NCBI GenBank assembly: GCA_015063625.1
Contig: SVTT01000019.1
Location: forward strand, 1-34,093
Length of the DNA stretch: 34,093 nt
Source: Oscillospiraceae bacterium
GTDB lineage: Bacteria > Bacillota > Clostridia > Oscillospirales > CAG-272
Direction: 5' to 3'
Shown here piece after piece: positions 1-5,984 of this stretch. The notes below the pieces were generated by a model. That model saw only the letters and a list, made by a program, of their open reading frames with translations, ran no database searches and was not told the origin of the DNA. Every line of letters begins with the position of its first letter. Positions within the stretch are counted from its first letter, which is position 1. The position numbers were made by a program, and so were the translations under genes.

Positions 1-127
1 CAACATTGGTCGATCAAGCCAAGGGTCGCGATCATCAAGGGAACAACGTCGGTCCTTCGTTGCAACAGCGAGGCGCGCACGCGCACCCGATTTTCCACAC
101 CCTCGCGGTACGCTCGGGTATGATCAA
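1..127 (+). repeat. 127-bp exact direct repeat, copy 1
   Basis: Bases 1-127 are identical to 460-586, and the match breaks at 128/587. The copy starts exactly at the window edge, so its upstream flank is unknown. It contains no recognisable gene. Confidence 0.9.
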
Positions 128-459
128 ACCGCGGTAGGGGTCGGCGCCTTCGACGACCCGTTTGTCGGTGGCTTTGCGGCACGCTCGGGCATGATCAAAC
201 CCGGTGGGAGTCGGCGCCTTCGACGACCCGTTTGCCGGCATCCTCGCAGCACGTTCGGGTATGATCACCCCCGGTAGGGGTCGGCGCCCTCGACGACCCG
301 TTTTCGGTGCCCTCGCGGCACGCCCGGGTAGGATCAAACCGGTAGGGGTCGGCGCCCTCGACGACCCGTTTGTGGGTGCCTTTGCGGCATGTTCATGGTT
401 ACCGCTTGCTTGTAACGGGCTGTCGTGGGCGCCAGCCCCTACCATGTATGATATAATTT

Positions 460-586
460 CAACATTGGTCGATCAAGCCAAGGGTCGCGATCATCAAGGG
501 AACAACGTCGGTCCTTCGTTGCAACAGCGAGGCGCGCACGCGCACCCGATTTTCCACACCCTCGCGGTACGCTCGGGTATGATCAA
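460..586 (+). repeat. 127-bp exact direct repeat, copy 2
   Basis: Second copy of bases 1-127, offset by 459 bp. It begins just after an AT-rich TATAAT at 452-457 and runs into the fifth ~70-bp repeat unit at 590. It may be a true local duplication or an assembly-graph overlap. Confidence 0.9.
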
Positions 587-736
587 CCCGGTAGGGGCGG
601 CGCCTTCGACGACCCGTTTTCGGCGCCTTTGGCTTGACTTCGCGCCCTTGCCGCAAAAATTATCTTAAAATCAAGGCTTTGAGGGTCATCGGAGCTCGGG
701 TGACTCCCTATTGCCTAGACAAAGGGGAGGGGTTCT

Positions 737-1822
737 GTGCGAGAGGAAGCATGGTATCGGCGGGCGGCGTTCACGATCAGTGTCGCGGGAGGTGCAGTGG
801 CGCTCTATCTGCTCTGCCGCTATGCGGTGGGATTGTTTTTGCCCTTTATGCTGGCATTTTTGCTGGCAGCGTTGACCCATCCGATGGCGAAGCGCTTCTC
901 CGCGCGCACAGGGCTGCCGCAAAAGGCGGTGGCAGCTGTTTTTACACTGTCGGTGCTGGCGTTGCTGTTTGTGTTGATCTATTTTTTTTGCAGTCGTCTG
1001 CTCTCAGAGCTTCAGAATCTGGTGGCATATCTCGTGGAGGACAGCACCAACCCCGACGGTGAGTTTTCGCGCCTTGTGGCGTTCGTTCACAAATATGTGA
1101 ACCGCATTCTTCCCGAGTCGCTGCGCAATATGGCATGGCTTGAGAGCTTCGTCGGTGAGCCTGAGCAATTCTTCTTTGAGCAGGTCAGGGGATGGCTGCT
1201 TCGCCTCTCGGAGCGCGTGCCTGCGTTGGTCTTTTCGCTGCTGCGCGCCTTTCCCGATATTCTGCTCTTCTTTTTGGTGAGCATCATTGCCAGCTTCTAT
1301 ATTTCTGTCGAATACGAAACAGTCAGCGCCTCTCTCGTGGGGCTTTTGCCAAGCGAAAAAAGGAAAAAGCTGCCTATGATCAAGCAAAGGGTCACGGGTG
1401 CGCTTCGACGCTATCTGAGGGCTTATTTTTTGCTGTTTCTCATCACGTTAGGGGAGTTATTGCTGGGATTTTTGCTCTTGCGGCAAAAATATGCACTGCT
1501 GCTTTCCTTGCTGATCGCCTTGCTTGATATTCTGCCCGTGCTTGGTGTGGGAACCGTTTTGCTGCCGTGGTCGCTCTTTCTTCTGTTTACGGGAAGTGCC
1601 GCCAAGGGAACGGGCTTGCTGGTGCTTTACGGCGTGATCACGGTGGTCCGTCAGATCGCCGAGCCGCACCTTGTCGGTAAAAGTCTGGGCATGCATCCCG
1701 TGCTGGTGCTGATCGCCTTTTATGTCGGGCTTCGCCTGTTCGGGATCGCCGGTATCTTTATCGGACCTGCACTGATGCTCACGCTTAAGGCGTTTTTGCC
1801 AAGGCGCGAGGAAAAGGAATAA
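737..1822 (+). CDS. ytvI: YtvI-like sporulation membrane protein (AI-2E/PerM family permease)
   Basis: A 361-residue polytopic membrane protein of the AI-2E transporter (PerM/UPF0118) superfamily. Hydrophobic segments lie near residues 10-50, 64-90, 165-190 and 230-355. The C-terminal half has the family signature: LLDILPVLGVG around 265-275, then VVRQIAEPHLVGKSLGMHP and a final IAGIFIGPALMLTLKAF helix. Length and motifs match the Firmicutes YtvI branch better than long AI-2E exporters. YtvI is linked to sporulation but its substrate is unknown. The start is GTG at 737, with a strong purine-rich RBS (GGGGAGGGG, 724-732). No convincing promoter is visible because the repeat array lies immediately upstream. 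The gene ends in a long terminator shared with the convergent neighbour. Confidence 0.8.
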   Translation: MREEAWYRRAAFTISVAGGAVALYLLCRYAVGLFLPFMLAFLLAALTHPMAKRFSARTGLPQKAVAAVFTLSVLALLFVLIYFFCSRLLSELQNLVAYLVEDSTNPDGEFSRLVAFVHKYVNRILPESLRNMAWLESFVGEPEQFFFEQVRGWLLRLSERVPALVFSLLRAFPDILLFFLVSIIASFYISVEYETVSASLVGLLPSEKRKKLPMIKQRVTGALRRYLRAYFLLFLITLGELLLGFLLLRQKYALLLSLLIALLDILPVLGVGTVLLPWSLFLLFTGSAAKGTGLLVLYGVITVVRQIAEPHLVGKSLGMHPVLVLIAFYVGLRLFGIAGIFIGPALMLTLKAFLPRREEKE

Positions 1823-1865
1823 ATCAAGCGGTGCTCTCTCGCTGCGAGGGAGCACCGCTTGATTT
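1821..1865. terminator. Bidirectional intrinsic terminator
   Basis: Perfect 16-bp stem (AAATCAAGCGGTGCTC with its complement at 1850-1865), extended by four inner pairs around a GCTGC loop. It lies between the convergent ytvI and the N/Q-rich gene. The AAATC/GATTT ends give short U-rich tails both ways. Confidence 0.85.
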
Positions 1866-1897
1866 ATTGTGGGAAGAAAAGAAACCGCGAAGGGCAG

Positions 1898-2401
1898 TTA
1901 AAAATTGATGTTCATCCAAAAGCCGCCAAGCGAAAGCACCACGAAGTTCAGGATCATATTCGCAATGGCGGCAATGATCGCGATGATGCCGCAAATGCGT
2001 CCGGTCTTTGCCTCCGGCAGCTCATAGCCAAGCAGCTGCGAGGAGGATTTTGCGCGCGTGATCGCCATGATACCGAGGATGATGCCGACCAAAGGGCAGC
2101 ATATGAGGGCGACGATCAGACCAACGATGCCCAGTGTTTGCGCGGTGGAGGAATCCTTTTGGGGCTTTTGCTGATCAAAGGGTGTGTTGGTGATCGGCGG
2201 CACGTAGCCGTTCTGGTTATATCCCCACGGATTTCCGCCCTGCTGTCCGTTCCACTGACCGCCCTGCTGTCCGTTCCACTGACCGCCCTGCTGTCCGTTC
2301 CACTGGTTGTTGCTTTGGGGGTCGTTCCATTGGCTATGATTCCGATTGTTTTGCTCGTTTTGATTGTTTTGCTCGTTGTTGAAGCCGTTGTTCTGATCCA
2401 T
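1898..2401 (-). CDS. N/Q-rich DUF4190-like membrane protein with tandem QWNGQQGG repeats
   Basis: 167 residues in two parts. Residues 1-85 are low-complexity and rich in Asn, Gln, Gly and Trp, with three tandem QWNGQQGG octapeptides (33-56). Residues ~88-165 hold two hydrophobic helices separated by a short loop (TRAKSSSQLLGYELPEAKTG), the arrangement of DUF4190 proteins. DUF4190 proteins have no defined function. The topology suggests a membrane hairpin carrying a flexible, disordered tail. A strong RBS (AGGGAGG, seven bases before the ATG) supports the start at 2401. It is single-cistron, convergent with ytvI and divergent from the DUF2752 gene. Confidence 0.75.
   Translation of the reverse strand: MDQNNGFNNEQNNQNEQNNRNHSQWNDPQSNNQWNGQQGGQWNGQQGGQWNGQQGGNPWGYNQNGYVPPITNTPFDQQKPQKDSSTAQTLGIVGLIVALICCPLVGIILGIMAITRAKSSSQLLGYELPEAKTGRICGIIAIIAAIANMILNFVVLSLGGFWMNINF
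2235..2306 (-). repeat. Three 24-bp in-frame tandem repeats inside a CDS
   Basis: Near-identical 24-bp units at 2235-2258, 2259-2282 and 2283-2306 encode the octapeptide QWNGQQGG three times. Near-identity at the DNA level suggests recent slippage expansion. Confidence 0.9.
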
Positions 2402-2477
2402 ATGGCGACCTCCCTTTGTGTGCTGACAATATTATAGCATGCTTTTTCAAAAAACTCAATAGTTTCGCTGAAAAATG

Positions 2478-2506
2478 TTGCTTATAGCGGGGAGATATGC
2501 TATACT
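2478..2506 (+). promoter_or_regulatory. Sigma-A promoter for the DUF2752/phosphoesterase pair
   Basis: TTGCTT (2478-2483), 17-bp spacer, TATACT (2501-2506). It points toward the gene at 2610 and leaves a ~95-nt leader. Confidence 0.65.
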
Positions 2507-2525
2507 TATAGGCAAAGAGAGCCGG

Positions 2526-2566
2526 AGAGGGTGGGCGTCTGTGTGCAGATGCTGCCTCGCACCTCT
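2526..2566 (+). other. Structured 5' leader of the DUF2752 gene (candidate)
   Basis: Nested pairing is possible: an inner stem GCGTCTG/CAGATGC (2535-2541 with 2546-2552, one G-U) and an outer AGAGG-TG/CACCTCT stem (2526-2533 with 2560-2566, one bulge). There is no U-run, so it is not an intrinsic terminator. It matches no riboswitch class I recognise. Confidence 0.35.
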
Positions 2567-2609
2567 TGACAAATGATTTTCGCAGATCCGACGGTAAAGG
2601 GGGCTCGAT

Positions 2610-3290
2610 ATGAGAACGAGATGGAGAGGATTTTTTCTTTTTCACCTGTATGCGCTTCTGTCGGCGCTTTTCTTTTGGATCTATGCGGGACTTGCCGAGG
2701 TCTTGCCCGAGCACTTTTATCACTGTTTTATGCACGACGTGCTGCATCTCTATTGCCCGCTTTGCGGCGGCACACGCGCCTTCTCCAAGCTGCTGACTCT
2801 CTCGGTCGTTGAGGCGTTCTCCCTCAATCCCGCCGTGCTGCTTGCTGCCCTGATCGCGCTGGCGCTTGATCTGCGCGCCTTCTTTCTGTTGCTTCGCGGC
2901 AGCAGTGCGCCCCTTCTTCCTTCGCGCTTGGTGCTGCTTGCCGTCTCCTATTTTGTAGGCTATACTGTGCTTCTCAACAGTGCATTGCTGTTCGGCTTCG
3001 ATCTTGTGGGAGATCTTGCTCACTTTTGGAACGGCCTTTCGACAGTCCGCGCGACCCTCGCCTCCTTGCTTCTGCTGCTCACGGGGGTGTCGCTTGTCGG
3101 GGCACTGTTCCTTCACGAGCGATCCCTACGCACCTTGCTGGGCTTTTTTTGCGGTTATGCGGTATTGCTGGGGCTTTCGGTGCTTTATCCGCATCTCGCG
3201 CTTTGTCTTTCTTCAATATTTGTTTTGCTGGGATTCGTTTTGTTTGCAGTCCTCGCCGACCACCGATCTGCCAAAGGAGGTTTCTTATGA
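2610..3290 (+). CDS. DUF2752 family membrane protein
   Basis: 226 residues. A hydrophobic N-terminus (about 8-28) is followed by the DUF2752 signature, CPLCGGTRAFSKLLTLSVVE, near residues 49-68, and an FSLNPAV segment. Several further membrane helices extend to the C-terminus, making it longer than minimal DUF2752 proteins (~100-150 residues). The CPxCGGTR motif is diagnostic, but the function is unknown. The start ATG at 2610 has a good RBS (AAAGGGGG, 2596-2603). The stop overlaps the next start (ATGA at 3287-3290), so translation is coupled to the phosphoesterase. Nothing in the pair reveals a shared pathway. Confidence 0.8.
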   Translation: MRTRWRGFFLFHLYALLSALFFWIYAGLAEVLPEHFYHCFMHDVLHLYCPLCGGTRAFSKLLTLSVVEAFSLNPAVLLAALIALALDLRAFFLLLRGSSAPLLPSRLVLLAVSYFVGYTVLLNSALLFGFDLVGDLAHFWNGLSTVRATLASLLLLLTGVSLVGALFLHERSLRTLLGFFCGYAVLLGLSVLYPHLALCLSSIFVLLGFVLFAVLADHRSAKGGFL

Positions 3291-4198
3291 AGATTTTGCT
3301 GTTTTCTGATCTGCATTATCTCCCGGGGGTGTTTCCCGTTCGCGATGAGAGGGAGTTGATTATGATGCAGGAGCATGCCGAGCGCACCAAGTGCGATCTG
3401 ATGATCCATGCGGGGGACTTTTGCCACGGTACGCCCGATGCAAAGGCGCTGATCGAGCGCTATAACAGCTTCCGCATCCCGAGCTACCATTGCCTTGGCA
3501 ACCACGACACCGAGTACAAGTCGCGTGAGCAGGTGCTGAAGGACTATCGCATGCCGGGGCCCTACTATTACTTCGACGTGAAAAAATACCGCATCGTCGT
3601 GATGGATACCAATTATTATCTGAAGGACGGCGTCTTTGTTCCCTATGAGAGATGTAATTATCAAGGGCTCGATCTGCCGCGCGCTATCGTCCCTCCGGAG
3701 CAGCTGACGTGGCTTCGGGAAACCATTGCCTCCTCGGAATATCCCGTTATCATCATTTCACACGCCAGCTTTGAGCGCGAGGCAGACGGCGTTGTCAATG
3801 CCGAGGCGGTGCGCGAGATCATTCGCGAGGCAAACGCCAATCGACCCCACAGTGTGCTGATGTGCATCAACGGGCATTATCACCGCAACCACGTGTCTAT
3901 CCTCGATAATGTATGCTTCTTTGATCTCAATGCGGTTTCCTTTGACTGGGTGGAAAGGGAGCATGATCTTTATCCTCCCGAGGTGCTCGCAATGGGGAAG
4001 AGCATGAATCATATCGTGGCGTTTACGGGGCCGGTCTTCTGCGTGCTCAAGCTGGAGGGCACCGATATCCGCATTCGCGGCGTGGAGAGCTCCATGCTTT
4101 GCGGTGTAACAAGAGAAATGACGGGCAACCGAAGGTGTGATGCTTCCGGTCGCGCCGTCATGCCCCGCATCCCCTCCTCCAAATTCTGCTTGCTGTAA
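3287..4198 (+). CDS. Calcineurin-like metallophosphoesterase
   Basis: 303 residues from ATG 3287, which overlaps the preceding stop and has an ideal RBS (AAAGGAGG, 3273-3280). A longer in-frame start at 3026 would run through the upstream gene and is rejected. The five family motifs are visible: DLH near residue 8, HAGDF near 47 (GD), GNHD near 77 (GNHDTEY), ISH near 165, and NGHYHRNH (GHxH) near 200. These residues bind the di-metal centre. The family hydrolyses phosphomono- or diesters, and the substrate cannot be inferred. No signal peptide is seen, so it is probably cytoplasmic. The C-terminus is Cys/Arg-rich and nonconserved-looking. Confidence 0.85.
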   Translation: MKILLFSDLHYLPGVFPVRDERELIMMQEHAERTKCDLMIHAGDFCHGTPDAKALIERYNSFRIPSYHCLGNHDTEYKSREQVLKDYRMPGPYYYFDVKKYRIVVMDTNYYLKDGVFVPYERCNYQGLDLPRAIVPPEQLTWLRETIASSEYPVIIISHASFEREADGVVNAEAVREIIREANANRPHSVLMCINGHYHRNHVSILDNVCFFDLNAVSFDWVEREHDLYPPEVLAMGKSMNHIVAFTGPVFCVLKLEGTDIRIRGVESSMLCGVTREMTGNRRCDASGRAVMPRIPSSKFCLL

Positions 4199-4279
4199 GG
4201 TGGGGACGAGGATACCGGTTGAGCTTGCCCACAGGCATATTCTGCGGCGTTTTTTGTCCTCTCGATGATAAGTCAAAAG

Positions 4280-4315
4280 ATCCCGCGCGGCGAACACGCC
4301 GCACGGGATTTTTTT
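4280..4315. terminator. Intrinsic terminator between convergent genes
   Basis: ATCCCG-GCGGCG paired with CGCCGC-CGGGAT (4280-4309, small bulge), followed by a run of seven T. It ends plus-strand transcription. On the minus strand the stem is followed by CTTTTG, so it may also serve cysK. Confidence 0.85.
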
Positions 4316-4316
4316 G

Positions 4317-5246
4317 TTATTGAAATAACGGGGTCGAGAGATATCTGTCCCCCGTGTCGGGTAAAATGACTGCGATCACCTTGCCGCGGTGCTCGGGGAG
4401 GGCTGCAAGCCTTGTTGCGGCGGACAGCGCTGCGCCCGAGGAGATTCCCACAAGGACACCCTCGGTGCGCGCCAGCTCGCGTGCGGCGGCATAGGCATCC
4501 TCCTCGGTCACCGTGACGATCTCGTCAATGAGGGTGCGGTCAAGATTTTTCGGAACGAAGTTGGCGCCGATGCCCTGAAGCCCGTGCGCCCCTGCCTTGC
4601 CCGTGGAGAGCAGAGGGGAGGAGGCAGGCTCCACCGCCACTGTGCGAAGGGAGGGGATCTTCTCCTTCAGATAACGTGCGGTCCCCGTGACCGTCCCTCC
4701 CGTTCCCACACCTGCCACCAGAATGTCAACGTGCCCGTTGGTGTCGGCGTAGATCTCCGGTCCTGTGGTGGCTCGGTGCGCCTCGGGGTTGCTCGGGTTG
4801 TCGAACTGAGAGGGGATAAAGGCGTCGGGGATCTCCTGCGCCAGCTCCTCCGCCCTTTTGATGGCGCCCGCCATGCCCTCCTTGCCGGGGGTCAGCACGA
4901 TCTCTGCACCGTATGCGGCAAGCAGCTTGCGGCGCTCCACGCTCATGGTGTCGGGCATGGTCAGGATCACGCGGTAGCCGCGCGGTACGCCGATGGCAGC
5001 AAGACCGATGCCCGTGTTGCCGCTGGTCGGCTCAATGACGGTGCCGCCGCGGCGGAGCCTGCCCGTCATTTCTGCGTGCAGGAGCATCGAGAGCGCAACG
5101 CGATCCTTGGCGCTGCCCGCGGGGTTCATATATTCAAGCTTGCAGAGCAGCTTGGCGCCCAGCTGCTTGCTCTGTCGGTAGCGGGTGACCTCCAGAAGGG
5201 GCGTGTTGCCCACCATTTCCGTCAGTGAACGGTAATACATATTCAT
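4317..5246 (-). CDS. cysK: Cysteine synthase (O-acetylserine sulfhydrylase)
   Basis: 309 residues, a normal length for CysK. It makes L-cysteine from O-acetylserine and sulfide using PLP, in the cytoplasm. The PLP lysine is in NPAGSAKDR (K47), the Asn loop is PTSGNTGIG (73-81), and the phosphate-binding loop is GTGGTVTGT. The C-terminal GISSGAA motif is present. The start is either ATG 5246 or ATG 5240: the AAGGAG RBS is only three bases from the first and about nine from the second, so 5240 may be the true start. It has its own consensus promoter. No T-box or S-box leader is visible in the short 5' region. No cysE lies nearby. Confidence 0.95.
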   Translation of the reverse strand: MNMYYRSLTEMVGNTPLLEVTRYRQSKQLGAKLLCKLEYMNPAGSAKDRVALSMLLHAEMTGRLRRGGTVIEPTSGNTGIGLAAIGVPRGYRVILTMPDTMSVERRKLLAAYGAEIVLTPGKEGMAGAIKRAEELAQEIPDAFIPSQFDNPSNPEAHRATTGPEIYADTNGHVDILVAGVGTGGTVTGTARYLKEKIPSLRTVAVEPASSPLLSTGKAGAHGLQGIGANFVPKNLDRTLIDEIVTVTEEDAYAAARELARTEGVLVGISSGAALSAATRLAALPEHRGKVIAVILPDTGDRYLSTPLFQ

Positions 5247-5272
5247 CGACTCCTTCCCGGATCATTATTCCC

Positions 5273-5302
5273 ATTATAGCACTGCCCAAACACCGCTGTC
5301 AA
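5273..5302 (-). promoter_or_regulatory. Consensus promoter of cysK
   Basis: On the minus strand: TTGACA (5297-5302), 18-bp spacer, TATAAT (5273-5278). Both hexamers are perfect. It lies directly downstream of the rpsT terminator. Confidence 0.85.
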
Positions 5303-5309
5303 GAAAAAC

Positions 5310-5344
5310 AAAAAAGCGGAGCACCCCGGGTCAAGGGCACTCCG
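5310..5344 (-). terminator. Intrinsic terminator of rpsT
   Basis: On the minus strand, CGGAGTGCCC pairs with GGGTGCTCCG (two G-U pairs), followed by GC and a run of six T. It separates rpsT from the cysK promoter. Confidence 0.8.
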
Positions 5345-5354
5345 TATTTTTTGC

Positions 5355-5618
5355 TTACGCCATTGCGTTGAGTTTCTTGGTAAACTGGCTCTTCTTGTGA
5401 GCAGCAGCGTTCTTGTGGATGATCCCACGGGTCACAGCCATATCGATCTTCTTTACAGCTGCCTTGTAGGTCTCCTGCGCCAGTGCAAGGTCACCTGCCT
5501 CGACAGCAGCCTCGTACTTCTTCATAGCGGTCTTCAGCTGCGTGCGGAACATCTTGTTCTGCATGGTCTTGGTAGCGGTTACTTTTACACGCTTCTTGGC
5601 ACTCTTGATATTCGGCAA
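5355..5618 (-). CDS. rpsT: 30S ribosomal protein S20
   Basis: 87 residues from a TTG start at 5618, the usual S20 length. The sequence begins PNIKSAKKRVKV and has the family's lysine-rich helices and a C-terminal HKNAAAHKKS segment. S20 is a primary 16S rRNA binder needed for early 30S assembly. No ATG fits: extending to upstream ATGs adds about 76 unrelated residues. The TTG is preceded by a strong GGGGGGTGAAGGA ribosome binding region. E. coli rpsT also starts with UUG, where the weak codon takes part in autogenous control. It is a single-gene unit with its own promoter and terminator, divergent from rpoB. Confidence 0.93.
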   Translation of the reverse strand: MPNIKSAKKRVKVTATKTMQNKMFRTQLKTAMKKYEAAVEAGDLALAQETYKAAVKKIDMAVTRGIIHKNAAAHKKSQFTKKLNAMA

Positions 5619-5703
5619 ATCCTTCACCCCCCTTTGTCGTTTGTTAGGTTTGCACGACGGCGCCTGAGAGGGTGCGCTGTCGCATTCGTCCATACAGTTA
5701 CAT

Positions 5704-5732
5704 ATCATAACACACAAAAAATGAAAAATCAA
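5704..5732 (-). promoter_or_regulatory. Promoter of rpsT
   Basis: On the minus strand: TTGATT (5727-5732), 17-bp spacer, TATGAT (5704-5709). The surrounding DNA is very A/T-rich, as in UP-element regions. Confidence 0.7.
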
Positions 5733-5805
5733 GGGTTTTTTCAAAAAAAGAGAAAAAATTTTTTGCGTCTTTCGAAAAAAATATGATTTTTTTGCCAAAA
5801 AACGC

Positions 5806-5834
5806 TTGACAAAGGCAAAATCCTTTGCTATAAT
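5806..5834 (+). promoter_or_regulatory. Consensus promoter of rpoBC
   Basis: TTGACA (5806-5811), 17-bp spacer, TATAAT (5829-5834), with A/T tracts upstream resembling an UP element. It leaves a leader of ~140 nt before rpoB. Confidence 0.9.
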
Positions 5835-5893
5835 ATTAAACTGCATTATAATTGCTGAATTAGTGCTTTTTCACGGATTCGGCAAGACTTTGT

Positions 5894-5923
5894 ACCGATT
5901 TTATTTATAAATAAATAATCGGT
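5894..5923 (+). other. Hairpin in the rpoB leader
   Basis: ACCGATT (5894-5900) pairs with AATCGGT (5917-5923). Between them sits a perfect A/T palindrome (TTATTTA/TAAATAA) and a two-base bulge. There is no U-tract, so it is more likely a leader structure than a terminator. Confidence 0.4.
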
Positions 5924-5984
5924 CGTTTCCGGTCATTTTGTCGACGGGCAGGATGACACAACTATGAATGGAGTGATAGAATTA

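Larger units (their letters stand above)
1..660. repeat. Intergenic array of ~70-bp GC-rich degenerate repeats
   Basis: Units built on the core GGTAGGGGTCGGCGCC followed by CGACGACCCG start near 133, 203, 273, 341 and 590, so the first four have a period of 68-70 bp. Each unit has a potential hairpin (GGGTCG pairing with CGACCC) and then a variable stretch ending in a CACGCTCGGGTATGATCAAACC-like segment. Copies differ by scattered substitutions and small indels, as in an old REP/BIME-like family. The same unit recurs inverted near 19532-19764. Open reading frames across this region are repeat-encoded on both strands and show no domain, so I see no gene in 1-736. The copies are not separated by unique spacers, so this is not CRISPR. 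Confidence 0.8.

Noticed and set aside
133-660. CRISPR-like array
   Set aside because: Units are ~70 bp and degenerate throughout, with no constant short repeat and unique spacers, and no cas gene is present.
634-736. Promoter for ytvI from TTGACT at 634
   Set aside because: The nearest -10-like hexamers lie at 15 or 20 bp spacing and are poor matches, so no promoter is called.
3026-3286. N-terminal extension of the metallophosphoesterase
   Set aside because: It would overlap the DUF2752 gene in another frame. The ideal RBS and ATGA junction fix the start at 3287.
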